Below are positions 6,713 through 16,344 of a stretch of 39,646 nt of DNA, piece by piece. The stretch lies in assembly GCF_000235505.1 (NCBI RefSeq), contig NZ_JH379027.1, positions 3,326,842-3,366,487 on the forward strand, written 5' to 3'. A model generated the notes under the pieces. That model searched no databases, was not told the origin of the DNA, and saw nothing but the letters and a program-made list of their open reading frames with translations. How positions within the stretch are numbered: position 1 is the first letter of the stretch; every line of letters begins with the position of its first letter. Made by a program: the position numbers and the translations under genes. This DNA comes from Hungatella hathewayi WAL-18680. Lineage in GTDB: Bacteria > Bacillota > Clostridia > Lachnospirales > Lachnospiraceae.

Positions 6713-7267
6713 TTACTCTCCAAACAGATTCTGCGGAGCATCGGCAGGAGCACTATAGTCAAGATAGGTATATCCCCGAACCTCATATCCGAGAATATTG
6801 AGAAAAAATCTTGTCGGGAATTTGCGTATATATCGGTTGTATTCTTTTACCTGCTTATTGTAGTTACTCCGATATTCTGCAATTAAATTTTCTGTAATTG
6901 AAAGTTCATTTATTAACTCTTTATAATTTTCATTAGATTTTAATTCTGGATACGCTTCTGACACCGCCGTGATAGCTGTAGTAACGTTTTCGATATCACC
7001 GGTAGAGCCTCTATTTTCAACAATCGCCGTCAATGTTTCCGCTTCATGCTTATCGTACTGCTTAACACAATTAGCAAGGTTGTAAACCAAATCTACACGT
7101 CGTTTTTCCTGAACTTTGATGTCAGAATCAGCAGTATTAACTTGCTCTTCCAAGGTAAATGCTCTGTTCTGGGAACTCTGTATACAAAACACACCTAACA
7201 AAATAATAGCAATAATACCGACGGCTACAATTAAAGCTACTTTCCAGTTGTTTTTAATTTTTCTCAT
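6713..7267 (-). CDS. LemA family protein
   Basis: 184 residues, ATG after GAAGGAGAAAAAATC. One N-terminal membrane segment (VALIVAVGIIAIILLGVFCI) is followed by the long LemA helical domain. That domain includes the typical KRRVDLVYNLANCVKQY segment, ITENLIAEYRSNYN and the KFPTRFFLNILGY signature near the end. LemA proteins are membrane-anchored helical bundles with the bulk usually outside the cell; the biochemical role is not settled. The stop codon is inside the ribosome site of the next membrane protein, so the pair is coupled. Confidence 0.9.
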   Translation of the reverse strand: MRKIKNNWKVALIVAVGIIAIILLGVFCIQSSQNRAFTLEEQVNTADSDIKVQEKRRVDLVYNLANCVKQYDKHEAETLTAIVENRGSTGDIENVTTAITAVSEAYPELKSNENYKELINELSITENLIAEYRSNYNKQVKEYNRYIRKFPTRFFLNILGYEVRGYTYLDYSAPADAPQNLFGE

Positions 7268-7445
7268 GATTTTTTCTCCTTCTAACTCTTCTGAATTTAT
7301 CTACACTCTTTATCACACCCGTATTCTTATTGATAATGCGATAATAGAACTCTGTCTCGTCAACCAACATCCAATCTTTACAGTTTAAATAATGAGCAAA
7401 TAAGCATTCTTTTTGCTCTCTGGTCAATTTTTTCGGTTGCTTCAT
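7254..7445 (-). CDS. DUF6906-type small protein
   Basis: 63 residues, ATG after GCGAGGAGAAAACCAC. The pattern KKLTREQKECLFAHYLN, KDWMLV, FYYRIINKNTGVIK matches the DUF6906 family of small phage and mobile-element proteins (by recall). The first half looks like a helix-turn-helix-like pair, the second a beta hairpin, with a strongly basic C-terminus. It overlaps lemA by 14 bases and the gene at 7442-7642 by four. Function unknown. Confidence 0.8.
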   Translation of the reverse strand: MKQPKKLTREQKECLFAHYLNCKDWMLVDETEFYYRIINKNTGVIKSVDKFRRVRRRKNHEKN

Positions 7446-7642
7446 GTGGTTTTCTCCTCGCTGTAATTGATTTTCTTAGATTTGTGGAATACCAGCTTTT
7501 GATAAATTTCTTTGGCTTCTTCCCCTTGATAGGCATTGATAATTTCCACCCTTCCTTTTTGCTGCCTTCCAACAATCAGAACGCCAGCGTCTTTCCCATG
7601 AGAAAAATCCCAACTCACAATAACACTATCTGTTGATTTCAT
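7442..7642 (-). CDS. Small conserved phage-type protein (66 aa)
   Basis: Begins MKSTDSVIVSWDFSHGKDAG at an ATG preceded by GGGAGGTGATAGTGA. A beta-rich core (VIVSWDFSHGKDAGVLIVGR) precedes a helix (EEAKEIYQKL). The same sequence style occurs in small proteins near early genes of many Clostridia phages, without assigned function. ATGA-type overlap with the next gene. Confidence 0.75.
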   Translation of the reverse strand: MKSTDSVIVSWDFSHGKDAGVLIVGRQQKGRVEIINAYQGEEAKEIYQKLVFHKSKKINYSEEKTT

Positions 7643-8153
7643 TCACTATCACCTCCCCAAGCTTATTTTTGATACGTCCTAAGATATCCTCCACCAATCT
7701 TCTCGTATTCGGATGCAGTTTTATATAGCTTTTCCGCTCCTCATACCAAGAGAAGATCTCCAGCAGGTTCCCTTTAAACCAGCTAAAGGACCACCAATCA
7801 CAAATCATCTCCAGAACATAACAGTAAGGCATTTCCAAAATAATTTCTCCTTCTTCGGGAGCGTCATTGATAAGCACCCAATACTGCCAATGGTGAGGGT
7901 TTCGATGAATATGTAACAGCCAAGCTTTTCTGAAATCCTCAACTACTCCATAAGAGCGATTGCCTCCATAAAAATAAATATCATAGGGGCCATACTCATC
8001 GGGCTCCGTTTTGGATTGGTCATGTGCAAATACGATATTGTGTTCCGCACCACTGCCCTCTGTAATTTCAGGAAGATTTTTCTGCAACCAACGAAATCCG
8101 GCTTCAACGTTGGATTTATGTTGCGCCAAATATCGGTCATATTGATAGCTCAT
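7626..8153 (-). CDS. DUF5662 family protein
   Basis: 175 residues, started at ATG after GGGAGGAAAAGAAAAA; the start overlaps the stop of the preceding small gene (ATGA). DUF5662 hallmarks are present: YLAQHKSNVEAGFRWL, HDQSKTEPDEYGPYDIYFYG, LHIHRNPHHWQYWVL and MICDWWSFSW. The many His/Asp residues (HDQSK, HIHRNPHHW) suggest a metal-dependent HD-like hydrolase fold, though this is inference. Common in phages; role unknown. Confidence 0.85.
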   Translation of the reverse strand: MSYQYDRYLAQHKSNVEAGFRWLQKNLPEITEGSGAEHNIVFAHDQSKTEPDEYGPYDIYFYGGNRSYGVVEDFRKAWLLHIHRNPHHWQYWVLINDAPEEGEIILEMPYCYVLEMICDWWSFSWFKGNLLEIFSWYEERKSYIKLHPNTRRLVEDILGRIKNKLGEVIVNEINR

Positions 8154-8308
8154 TTTTTCTTTTCCTCCCACTTCATAGGTTTCTGGGAATTGAGATTGTA
8201 TCCATAATCCAAGCATTCATTACACGGGTCGAATTTTTCTCCCAATTCCTTGTGTTTACAGGTTTTACAATACTTTTTAAAATCCACTTCCAAATACTCT
8301 TCATTCAT
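8150..8308 (-). CDS. Small zinc-ribbon-like protein (52 aa)
   Basis: Begins MNEEYLEVDFKKYCKTCKHK with AAAGGAGATTAACC upstream. Cys pairs CKTC and CNEC, 15 residues apart, indicate one zinc site. It ends KWEEKKK with the stop overlapping the DUF5662 start, which supports a real gene despite its length. Similar CxxC-CxxC small proteins with this ending are frequent in Firmicutes phages. Confidence 0.75.
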   Translation of the reverse strand: MNEEYLEVDFKKYCKTCKHKELGEKFDPCNECLDYGYNLNSQKPMKWEEKKK

Positions 8309-8321
8309 GGTTAATCTCCTT

Positions 8322-9560
8322 TCACCACTTCACAAACCTCGATTCATTAAAATCTCTCTTATCTTTCAGTGCCTTACTAATTGCCAAATCAATCCCACTA
8401 CGAGATTTCAAGTGATAGTAATACAAATCTTTGAATGGCGTATTCAATCTGTCTATTCGCCCCGCAGATTGCTGCATGATTTTGTAAGAATAGTTCTGTG
8501 AGTAGAATATAATGGTATCTGTCTTGATGCAGTTCCATCCTTCCGCTCCAGCATTGTACTGAACAAGATACACCCAGTTTTTCGACTCTGGGATTGGCTG
8601 GTGTTTGTGACCATTCCACTCTGCAATTTCAAAGACTCCATCGTCTTCATAAATTCGAAACAGCCCGTTCAAAAGCTCCAGCTCATAATCAAAGTTGTAA
8701 AATATAATGGCTCTGGGATGCTTCTCTACAATTTCCATCAAGGCGATCTGTCGTGACTCGTCCGTATTCACAATTTTCCGCCATACATAGCAAAGACCGG
8801 CGGCATTCGCAATCGGCTCATTCTTATACGGGTCCCATCGAGTTCGTCCAACATCTTTGTATCGCTCTATGCTGTATCGAATAAATATATCTTCGTGATG
8901 AGAAACCGTCTGACGCTTGAAATCCATATTCACCAAAATACGATTTCTGAGTCGAATCAATCTCCCAATATTCAAATATCGGTCAATCTTTGGGTATTTA
9001 CTGAATCGACTATAAACCACATGTTCTCGGATGAATTCTGTCCGGTTTTTGTAAAACCCATTTGCGATGAATACCGGAATATAATCCTGCCAGGTATCTC
9101 CCGGAGTTGCAGACAATAGAATCCACTGATTTGATTTGGTGATTTTCAAAAACGCCTTCACCCAAGCTCCGGAGCCTATCACTCTCTGCTCGTCAAATAT
9201 AAAGAAAGCATCCTTTACATCCTCGTACTTCTTGATATTATTCCAGGAATCCACGACAATCTGATTTGAATATAGATTGACATCCTCGTGAACCGAAAGA
9301 AGGAAAGGCGAAAGATCACCCTCCCATTCCATCGTGTCCCGCTTTCTGGCTGTTGTGATGATGTATAAGTCCTTTGGGGGATCGTCCATCGCAACATAAT
9401 CCTCAACCCCCATCAAGCAATCCGGATTTCCGCCATTCTGGAGATAGTAATAAGCTAATGCTGTTCTTGATTTTCCGCTTCCAACGCCGCCACACAGAAT
9501 ACAACCATTTTTCATTTTTTTTACTGCTGCTATTTGATAGTCATACAATTCAACGGCCAT
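8322..9560 (-). CDS. SNF2-type DNA helicase/translocase
   Basis: 412 residues, started at the ATG 12 bases after GAGGAG. Superfamily 2 motifs in order: Q-motif-like YDYQIAAV (6-13), Walker A GGVGSGKS (24-31), motif Ia IITTARKR, Walker B as FDEQR (122-126; DEQR instead of DEAH), motif III LLSATPGDTW (148-157), motif V YNAGAEGWNC (334-343) and motif VI QQSAGRIDR (363-371). Short SNF2-like helicases of this type are standard in early regions of Firmicutes phages, where they remodel or unwind DNA during replication or recombination. It overlaps the 54-residue gene at 9550-9714. Confidence 0.9.
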   Translation of the reverse strand: MAVELYDYQIAAVKKMKNGCILCGGVGSGKSRTALAYYYLQNGGNPDCLMGVEDYVAMDDPPKDLYIITTARKRDTMEWEGDLSPFLLSVHEDVNLYSNQIVVDSWNNIKKYEDVKDAFFIFDEQRVIGSGAWVKAFLKITKSNQWILLSATPGDTWQDYIPVFIANGFYKNRTEFIREHVVYSRFSKYPKIDRYLNIGRLIRLRNRILVNMDFKRQTVSHHEDIFIRYSIERYKDVGRTRWDPYKNEPIANAAGLCYVWRKIVNTDESRQIALMEIVEKHPRAIIFYNFDYELELLNGLFRIYEDDGVFEIAEWNGHKHQPIPESKNWVYLVQYNAGAEGWNCIKTDTIIFYSQNYSYKIMQQSAGRIDRLNTPFKDLYYYHLKSRSGIDLAISKALKDKRDFNESRFVKW

Positions 9561-9714
9561 TCCGTTGCTCCTCAAGAACCGCTGTTATGCTGTTTTTCAG
9601 GTTCGCCATATCCGAGTACATCTCGTTTTCATTCTTCGTGCAGTCATCTTCTATGGGAGCCATATTTAACAGACTATCCAGCTCTTTTTCTAATGCTTTC
9701 AATCGTTCATTCAC
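9550..9714 (-). CDS. Small helical protein, GTG start (54 aa)
   Basis: Begins GTG (MNERLKALEKELDSLLNM) with AGGAGGGATAAGC upstream. Almost the whole protein is a charged amphipathic helix, likely a coiled coil. The 3' end overlaps the helicase start by 11 bases, and it lies 22 bases after the methylase-like gene. Position and ribosome site support it; function unknown, possibly a helicase accessory peptide. Confidence 0.65.
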   Translation of the reverse strand: MNERLKALEKELDSLLNMAPIEDDCTKNENEMYSDMANLKNSITAVLEEQRNGR

Positions 9715-9736
9715 GCTTATCCCTCCTCATAAACTT

Positions 9737-10624
9737 TCATATACTGTGAAATAATCTTCTCATAGTCCACACATCTGAAAAATATATAGGTGTAAACCAG
9801 TAATTCTTCAAATCATCAGCCATAGTCATTGGTTTGATCAAAGAATTTCCAACTTTAAAATATCCAGCAATTCCTAGAAGAGAAAGTTGAATATAGCACA
9901 TCAAAGCTGGAACTTCTTCAATGTCTTGTCCGGAAACTAATAAATGGTTTTGATAATTATAATTTTCTTTTTCTAATTGCTTTCGTGCTTCGTGAATAGC
10001 AGCAATCAAGTTGGCTCCCGCTCCGCAACATGGATCGTTGATGGTAATATAGCCATCTTTCCTTACTTTCTCAGTTACATCCGTAATGGTGATTTTTGCC
10101 AGAAGCCGACACATATCATAAGGAGTAAATATTTGTTTCAACTCATCGTAGCCAAGATTTAAGCTCATATACATCTTTCCTAAAAAATCCTGCTCCGGAT
10201 TCATTTCTAAAGACATGACCAGATTTGCAAACAACTGTGGAAAAAGTTCCTGTTTTGACTTACTGTAATGGCGAATGATATCCAAGTATCGTTTCTCTCG
10301 CTCATCAAATTGAGATTTGTCCACAGAATTTGATATAGAACAAGCCGACATAACAATAAAGTCTTTCCAAATATCCCACGGTCTGTTTTTTTCTGAAACA
10401 AGTTGACGAAAGATGTTCATAAATTCTTTCTCATATCTGTCGGGTTTGAAAGTGGGAAGATTTTTCATTTTCGGCTTCGGTGATAAGCTTACTTGATGTT
10501 CCTCTTTATGAACTACAAAGTCGTGCTTCTCTGATATTTTCTTTGGTTTTTCGACCTTGGAAATAGAAGCATTGATCTTCGGTTTCGCTGTGGTTCGCTT
10601 CTTTTTCCGCTTCCAAAATGCCAT
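9737..10624 (-). CDS. N-6 DNA methylase-like protein, catalytic motif missing
   Basis: 295 residues, ATG after CGAAAGGAGAAAAGCT. The N-terminal 55 residues are Lys-rich and disordered. Residues about 165-250 match the SAM-binding half of HsdM-like adenine methylases: FTPYDMCRLL, then NDPCCGAGAN (motif I, about 196-205), then GQDIEEVPALMC (motif II). The protein ends about 45 residues later with no NPPF/NPPY catalytic motif. It may therefore bind SAM or DNA without methylating, or need a partner. It lies between the SSB-like and helicase genes. Not obviously truncated, since the stop is directly followed by the next ribosome site. Confidence 0.75.
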   Translation of the reverse strand: MAFWKRKKKRTTAKPKINASISKVEKPKKISEKHDFVVHKEEHQVSLSPKPKMKNLPTFKPDRYEKEFMNIFRQLVSEKNRPWDIWKDFIVMSACSISNSVDKSQFDEREKRYLDIIRHYSKSKQELFPQLFANLVMSLEMNPEQDFLGKMYMSLNLGYDELKQIFTPYDMCRLLAKITITDVTEKVRKDGYITINDPCCGAGANLIAAIHEARKQLEKENYNYQNHLLVSGQDIEEVPALMCYIQLSLLGIAGYFKVGNSLIKPMTMADDLKNYWFTPIYFSDVWTMRRLFHSI

Positions 10625-10716
10625 AGCTTTTCTCCTTTCGCAAAATAAAGGGCTGTTTCCTCTAGCCTTAGGACATTTACCTTGCTGGCAATATCAGGCA
10701 CCCTATTTGTCGCTTG

Positions 10717-11202
10717 TTAGTGGAATGGAACTTCTTCCGGGCCTTCTTCCTCCGCATACTTTTCAGCAAACTCATCCTCTTCGATGGTGACATACATCGT
10801 CTTCAGATAAGCCTTAATTCCGGTCTTACCATTCACTTCCCAAGAATACGGTCGAATCGTCAAATCAACATTCCGAATCTCCGCATAGTCCAAAGTGGAA
10901 ATGGATTCATCATCCAACGGTGTTTTTGTCTTTCTGGTAATCATATACACCTTAGGCGGGATATTCTCGAAGCTGACTGCCACCTGAATATAATGTCTCG
11001 GCTCTTCATCCTCGTCTCTCGGAGCCAGCACTCTTACATTCCATCCATCATTGGAGAGTTTCTCCGCCTGTTCCGGATCTTCGATGATGACACAGAAGTT
11101 CCGGTTTCCAGCCCGATTGTATTTAGACTCTTCGCCTCGGAAGTTTCGAAAAATAATTCTTGCGTTTTCAATAATGATATTGGGTACATTTTTGTAAGCC
11201 AT
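10717..11202 (-). CDS. SSB-like protein with acidic C-terminal tail
   Basis: 161 residues, started at ATG ([19 protein letters not shown]) after AGAGGAGAAGTATATT; the longer frame lacks a ribosome site. Beta-rich body with an aromatic/basic pattern and no enzyme motifs. It ends in an acidic tail finishing [10 protein letters not shown], resembling the DDDIPF tip by which bacterial and phage single-strand binding proteins recruit replication partners. It lies directly downstream of the polymerase fusion, whose own C-terminus ends EEIPFN. An OB-fold SSB is the best reading, by context and tail rather than by family match. Confidence 0.65.
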   Translation of the reverse strand: MAYKNVPNIIIENARIIFRNFRGEESKYNRAGNRNFCVIIEDPEQAEKLSNDGWNVRVLAPRDEDEEPRHYIQVAVSFENIPPKVYMITRKTKTPLDDESISTLDYAEIRNVDLTIRPYSWEVNGKTGIKAYLKTMYVTIEEDEFAEKYAEEEGPEEVPFH

Positions 11203-11221
11203 AATATACTTCTCCTCTTCT

Positions 11222-14200
11222 TTAATTAAATGGTATTTCCTCATCAGCGTCTTCTGGAATGTTCATAAAGTCCTCGAGTTTAGGTTTTGGAATATAAGGA
11301 TCATCGGATATGAACCATTCGAAGTCACCGTATTTGGATATGGTTTCCACTGCGTCGTCTACAAGCTTGTCATAATAGGAACGATCAATAGAATCCTCTT
11401 TGGAGAGTTCTTTAACCATTTCGGACTCTAACCACCGATAGCCCTTTGACCCAGTGGCAGCATAATATCGTCCGTCCTTTTCTCTCATGAGCAATCCGCC
11501 ACCAGCCCCCGATTTAATCGGACAGAACTGACCAACTCGTCCAATGAAAATATAATTGTGAGTCGCCTCGTCTTTTTTACAGAGCTCGCTGTATCTTGCT
11601 CCTATTTCTTCGTATGTATATCCGTATTTAGATGCGACATCTTCAAGAGATTTCCCTCCAGCCTGACTATTCCAAGCCTTGTCGATGGCATTTAATTCCC
11701 TTTCTTCCTCGGTTGTAAGCTGCGGAAGTTTCTCGTTCATGTCTAAATATAAAGCGCTGCTTACCGACTTGGTTTCACACATATCTTTAAAGACAATTTC
11801 TTCGCCGCTGAAAAGTTTTTTGAAGACATAGGGAATCTGGAACTGAGTTCCTGTGGCTGTCCATTTTCCGTCTTTATACTTGGCAATATAGACAGCGTCA
11901 TTTACCAGGCACATCCGGTCATATGTAGCCTCGTGCTCAAAGGTATAACCATATCGCTTTCCGTAATCCATAACAAACTTGATAATCTCCGGCGTCGCAT
12001 CGGGAATCTTGATAGAATCTGTCTTAATGTGAGCAACAGTAAAGCCCCGTTCCTGTACCTCATGCTTGAGGTTAATCATGAACAGAGCTCCTCGTTTGGC
12101 TACAATATTATCTTTGTTTCTCGGATCACGGAACGGATTCTCGAAATTAGCAGAAGTTAGACCATATACCGAGTTGATTGCCGTCTTCAAAGCATTCGCT
12201 AAATCCTTTGCTGTCATCTCTCCGTCAATGACCTTCTGGATATATGGTGTCAACTTCCCATCCAGCATATGATTGACTTCGTCCCAAGCTTCGTGTTTGA
12301 TGCTGACTCGTCCTTCCACAATGTCACGGAAGGCTCTCGTAAATTTCACACCGAACAGAACTTCTGCAATTGCACTATGAGGATGCATAGAGGAAATATC
12401 CAGCAATGCCACATTTCCGTACATACCAGGTTCTGCATAGACATAACCGCCTTCTCCAACTTCTTCTCCTCGATATGTCGATTTTCCATTCTCATACTTG
12501 TATCTAGGAAAATATGGTAAGAGACTTCCTTCATCGCCATGCGTTTGCGCCATCATTTCAGGACACGCTTCGGCCAAGAAGGAATAGGTTTCTTCATCAA
12601 GGTGATGCACTGGCTCTGCCAGATTTCGGTAATTGAACTGATCCTGTGGTTTCCGCTCATTTCCAAATATAATTTTCTGTGTAAGCGTATTGGTCGTATC
12701 GTTCACCGTCATTCCAGCCAAATCTGCCAGAATCTGTCGTGCTGTCCAGTCAGCTTTCAGATAATGGAATGCCGCTTCGGTTGCGATTACATCGTTATCA
12801 CAATACTCGGCAACTTTCGTCCACATTTCTTCCGGAACCGGTTGATCCCACGGAAGTCCCAACTCCTGATGGTGGATACCCATCTCGATTTCCAATTTCT
12901 TCAGGCTCTTTTTATTTCCAGCAGATGCAAAGTCATACACATCTGTATAAGAAACATTGTAGGCTTCTCCAAAGAAACAATTGGGGCTGCCGCTGATGAT
13001 TTTTTGCGAGAGGTTATAAAGTTGCTCGTTTGTATAACCCATGAGTCTTGCATACAGAATATGATTATCATATCGCCGACAGTTAAACCCAACCAACCGG
13101 AATCGCATCAATTCCTCAATCTCCGTTGGAGTCGGGTTAATCATACGCACCACGGGCTTTCCTTCGCCCTCGATTTTCCAGTTTACAAGGAACATATTTG
13201 GAAATACCTCAATATCGTAAAATACCAACTTTGCTTCTTCGTTTCTCCCCGCTGTGGAAGGGTCTGCTGATTTAAACTGCATCTTATTAACCAGCTTGAT
13301 ACAGTATTCGGCCTGATGCGTACTATTCGCAGCAAATGCTAAAACCGCATTCCGCATGTCCGTCACGTCATAACTCAAATCGCTGGAATATGCGTCCTCC
13401 AGTATTTTGTAGATAAAGTCGATACTGGGCTTAGTACCCGGATGGATTTCTTTATTCAGATTTCTCTTGATTAGTGTTCTAAGCCCTTTCTCGCTTTTAA
13501 TCGCTTCAAAATTTACCATTTTATCTTCTCCTTTCATCGGTAAACCAGAGCTAATCGTTGCGATGGGCAAATCATTACACTTTGTAAGTTTTCTTCGTAA
13601 TGAGCTTTTACCCGTGAACACTTTCACTTCAATATGGTCGTCATAAATACGACTCAGTTTTTTCACATCTCCCGTATAAATATAATGAAGATGAACCCCC
13701 TTTCCGCTTTTACTTAGCTCTGCATAAGTCGCCGGCCACTTGCTTGCTTCTTCTACATTCCGTTCGAAGGATTTGTTCCCTTCCTTATCTGGAATATCAA
13801 AATCAATTACAATGTGGTTTTCCGGGACTTTAACATAGTGGATTTTAGAAGTATCCAAATCAGACAGCTTCGTTTTTACCTTGTCCCATTTCATAGAAGG
13901 TGTTTCTTTGTCCGTTGCATATTGTGCTGGACAATCGGAACACACTTTATCAAAAACGGACTTGACCGTATCAAATTGTAATGATGACGGTTTTTCCTCT
14001 TGCTTTTCCACAATCGTTTCCTCTTCGAATTTTTCAGTCCGGAATCCGATATAATAGCTTCTCACTCTTGAACCGTCTTCCATATTGAATCGCTCTTTGT
14101 AGTCATGGAAATAGTTCTTCAGTTCTTCTTTAAAAATTCTCTGAGAAAACGGATAGCCTACTTTTGCTTCATCACAATAGGTCTTATACATTTCCCAGGC

Positions 14201-15322
14201 AGCCTTTAAGGTTGTACCGTTTTCCCGTTTGAATACATGGTAGGAATCGATAATGAAATTATAGAAATCATTAGATGCTCCCAGCATTGCGATGGGGATA
14301 TAGTCATCATATAGACCAGGATTGTTTAGATAGATTTCCTGACAGTGATATGCAATCGCTCCCAGTTCGAATTCAATCTGCTTCATAATCGCTTTGTATT
14401 CTCTCGGATTCAGTTTATTTCCCGAAGGAGATACGTCAATCAGCCGTCGAATCAAGCCAGATTTTGCATCTGTGATCTTAACTGGCTTGTTGGTACCCAT
14501 GAACAAAAAGCATTTGAATCGGTTGGAGTAAGTCGATTTGAACTTCTCATTTACGGTCATCAGCTCATGGGACACCAAGCTGTTTAACCTGGTATTATCT
14601 TCAATTCTTGACAAATCACCATCATGCTGGATCGCAACAAGCGGATTACTCTTGAATGCCTCCAATGCAAAAGAATTGCTGGACGAACCCAAAGCTTTTG
14701 CGTCAAAAACAGAATAATACCCCTCAAAGAGCTGCTGAATAATATTGAGAACTGTGGATTTACCTGTTCCGGCAGCTCCATACAGAACCATAAATTTTTG
14801 CAGTTTTTTCGATTCTCCACATACCACAGAACCAATAGCCCATTCAATTTTCCGTCGCTCAGTCTCAGAGTACAGAGTAGACATCAATTTGTTATAAGCA
14901 GACAAATCGCCAGCTTCAAGCGGATATTTCAGCTTTTTACTGGCGTAATCTTTTTTATCGGTTTTTGTATTGGAGAATATCAATTTGTCATCCAACATGT
15001 GGAAAGAATCCCGCATTTGCTTCTGACAATATTTATGCCAGGAATCAATCATCCCGGATTCCGCATCCCACATGTGAAGAACTTTAATTTCAGAGTCAAA
15101 GCGCTGGCGGCTTTCTTCTGCGTATCTATCCAGTTCACGGTCAATGAGTTGCAAAGCATCTTGTTCGTCCGTAGACCATAAACCTCGTTCCTCAATCCAG
15201 ATAGCGTAGAAGTCACCACCTCGAATCATCAGATCGGAGCTTTTCTTAATAATGAACTTCGGATAGATTTCAATTACACCACGCTTTGTACTACGTGTGG
15301 AAATCATCAAAAAGTCGATCAT
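11222..15322 (-). CDS. SF3 helicase / primase-polymerase / family-B DNA polymerase fusion
   Basis: 1,366 residues, a whole replisome core in one chain. Residues about 110-420 are an SF3 helicase: Walker [11 protein letters not shown] (181-190), acidic Walker B region HDGD (about 233-236), motif C FMGTNKP (274-280). Residues about 450-600 look like an archaeo-eukaryotic primase core: VIDFDIPD (505-512), [11 protein letters not shown] (537-547), EVKVF. Residues about 695-860 are a DEDD exonuclease: [31 protein letters not shown]. Residues about 965-1366 are a B-type polymerase: motif [11 protein letters not shown], motif [10 protein letters not shown], motif C IKTDSIKI. The C-terminus is SSB-tail-like (DADEEIPFN). 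It copies the element DNA, probably together with the adjacent SSB-like, methylase-like and SNF2 proteins. Confidence 0.9.
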   Translation of the reverse strand: MIDFLMISTRSTKRGVIEIYPKFIIKKSSDLMIRGGDFYAIWIEERGLWSTDEQDALQLIDRELDRYAEESRQRFDSEIKVLHMWDAESGMIDSWHKYCQKQMRDSFHMLDDKLIFSNTKTDKKDYASKKLKYPLEAGDLSAYNKLMSTLYSETERRKIEWAIGSVVCGESKKLQKFMVLYGAAGTGKSTVLNIIQQLFEGYYSVFDAKALGSSSNSFALEAFKSNPLVAIQHDGDLSRIEDNTRLNSLVSHELMTVNEKFKSTYSNRFKCFLFMGTNKPVKITDAKSGLIRRLIDVSPSGNKLNPREYKAIMKQIEFELGAIAYHCQEIYLNNPGLYDDYIPIAMLGASNDFYNFIIDSYHVFKRENGTTLKAAWEMYKTYCDEAKVGYPFSQRIFKEELKNYFHDYKERFNMEDGSRVRSYYIGFRTEKFEEETIVEKQEEKPSSLQFDTVKSVFDKVCSDCPAQYATDKETPSMKWDKVKTKLSDLDTSKIHYVKVPENHIVIDFDIPDKEGNKSFERNVEEASKWPATYAELSKSGKGVHLHYIYTGDVKKLSRIYDDHIEVKVFTGKSSLRRKLTKCNDLPIATISSGLPMKGEDKMVNFEAIKSEKGLRTLIKRNLNKEIHPGTKPSIDFIYKILEDAYSSDLSYDVTDMRNAVLAFAANSTHQAEYCIKLVNKMQFKSADPSTAGRNEEAKLVFYDIEVFPNMFLVNWKIEGEGKPVVRMINPTPTEIEELMRFRLVGFNCRRYDNHILYARLMGYTNEQLYNLSQKIISGSPNCFFGEAYNVSYTDVYDFASAGNKKSLKKLEIEMGIHHQELGLPWDQPVPEEMWTKVAEYCDNDVIATEAAFHYLKADWTARQILADLAGMTVNDTTNTLTQKIIFGNERKPQDQFNYRNLAEPVHHLDEETYSFLAEACPEMMAQTHGDEGSLLPYFPRYKYENGKSTYRGEEVGEGGYVYAEPGMYGNVALLDISSMHPHSAIAEVLFGVKFTRAFRDIVEGRVSIKHEAWDEVNHMLDGKLTPYIQKVIDGEMTAKDLANALKTAINSVYGLTSANFENPFRDPRNKDNIVAKRGALFMINLKHEVQERGFTVAHIKTDSIKIPDATPEIIKFVMDYGKRYGYTFEHEATYDRMCLVNDAVYIAKYKDGKWTATGTQFQIPYVFKKLFSGEEIVFKDMCETKSVSSALYLDMNEKLPQLTTEEERELNAIDKAWNSQAGGKSLEDVASKYGYTYEEIGARYSELCKKDEATHNYIFIGRVGQFCPIKSGAGGGLLMREKDGRYYAATGSKGYRWLESEMVKELSKEDSIDRSYYDKLVDDAVETISKYGDFEWFISDDPYIPKPKLEDFMNIPEDADEEIPFN

Positions 15323-15330
15323 CTCATTTT

Positions 15331-15564
15331 TTACTCTCCTTTATCGCGCTTCATTTCCTCTATTGTCGATTCCAGTTTCTCAATCCTCTTTTTCTGCTCC
15401 ACACGATCCAGCTCCAGAAGAACCAGATTAACCGTTATGATAAGAGCAATCGTGCTTAATTTCCGGTTATAATGGGCCTGTTTATTCAGAGATTTCCGAA
15501 TGGACCGGATTGCCGCCTCCGAATTGCTGAGACTTCCGAAAATATAATTCATAACCTCACACAT
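15331..15564 (-). CDS. Small membrane protein with C-terminal coiled coil
   Basis: 77 residues; ATG 11 bases after GGAGG. A hydrophobic stretch at about 37-52 (LSTIALIITVNLVLLEL) is followed by a heptad-like charged helix (DRVEQKKRIEKLESTIEEM). The N-terminus contains SLSNSEAAIRSIRKSLNK, a pattern I have seen in small phage proteins. It lies nine bases upstream of the polymerase start, so it leads the polymerase transcript. Function unknown. Confidence 0.7.
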   Translation of the reverse strand: MCEVMNYIFGSLSNSEAAIRSIRKSLNKQAHYNRKLSTIALIITVNLVLLELDRVEQKKRIEKLESTIEEMKRDKGE

Positions 15565-15565
15565 C

Positions 15566-15778
15566 TTACTTTTTTCCTCCCTTCATTCCATTCAGAAAAC
15601 TGGTAATCGTCTCAAATTTCCAATCTTTCTGATTATGATAAGTGAATATAAATTCCTGACCATTTTTCTGGCGGATACGGATGCTGTTTCTTCCATTTGG
15701 AAACCACATATCAATCCGATCTCCAGAATAATCGGGAAAATAACTTTCAAACCACTTCATTACTTCGCTGTGGCTCAT
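15566..15778 (-). CDS. Small unknown protein (70 aa)
   Basis: ATG (MSHSEVMKWFESYFPDY) after AGAAGGAGAGATTACC. The pattern is a short aromatic helix, then WFPNGRNSIRIRQKNGQEFIFTY, then a helix. It resembles the 58-residue protein at 1667-1843 in layout. Soluble; no motif assigned. Confidence 0.7.
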   Translation of the reverse strand: MSHSEVMKWFESYFPDYSGDRIDMWFPNGRNSIRIRQKNGQEFIFTYHNQKDWKFETITSFLNGMKGGKK

Positions 15779-15795
15779 GGTAATCTCTCCTTCTT

Positions 15796-16344
15796 CTAAG
15801 TATTTTCGTCCAAGTACCAGCACATCTGATACCAGATTTCAACGGATCTCAAATCGTATCGGCTGTGATTTACAGTAAACAGTCCTCCATCGCCATTTCG
15901 GCTATACTTCCGATCCAGAAACCTCTGGACAATATCCTCAACATAATCCCTGTCGAACTTGGAATCGTTCATAGAACCCAATCCTAGATTGACAATCATA
16001 TTCCAAAACCACTGTCCAGTTCGGTTTCCAATGTCTGGATCATCCATAATATGTTCTTCACACCGAATTGCTAGTGCAATCATCATTTCCAGCACGCTGC
16101 ACATCCGATTGTCCAAATATACGGAAATCATAGAGCTGCTGTATCCGTTTTCATAACCAAACCGATACCTTAAATCCACTCCATCTTCCGCTCGATTTCC
16201 ATCCATCGGAATACTGTAAGTAAATTCGATTCGATGCAGCTCTCTTAAAAGCTTTCGATACGATAATCTCTTTGAATATCTTCCATCAAATACAAGCTGA
16301 TACATCCAGTTAAAATATGCATCATTAAGCTCGTTCTTTGTCAT
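15796..16344 (-). CDS. Conserved phage protein of unknown function (182 aa)
   Basis: ATG after GGAGGAGCA, overlapping the upstream gene's stop. Recurrent signatures of this widespread Firmicutes phage protein are visible: SYRKLLRELHRIEF, DGNRAEDGVDLRYRFG, LEMMIALAIRCEEHIM, GQWFWNMIVNLGLGSM, GGLFTVNHSRYDLRSVEIWYQM split over the C-terminus. Aromatic-rich and soluble. The family is common in early regions of phages infecting Clostridia and lactobacilli, but no function is known to me. Confidence 0.8.
   Translation of the reverse strand: MTKNELNDAYFNWMYQLVFDGRYSKRLSYRKLLRELHRIEFTYSIPMDGNRAEDGVDLRYRFGYENGYSSSMISVYLDNRMCSVLEMMIALAIRCEEHIMDDPDIGNRTGQWFWNMIVNLGLGSMNDSKFDRDYVEDIVQRFLDRKYSRNGDGGLFTVNHSRYDLRSVEIWYQMCWYLDENT

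Noticed and set aside
12539-13270. Plus-strand 243-codon frame
   Set aside because: It lies wholly antisense to the polymerase fusion, lacks a ribosome site and encodes a low-complexity protein; a shadow of the real gene.
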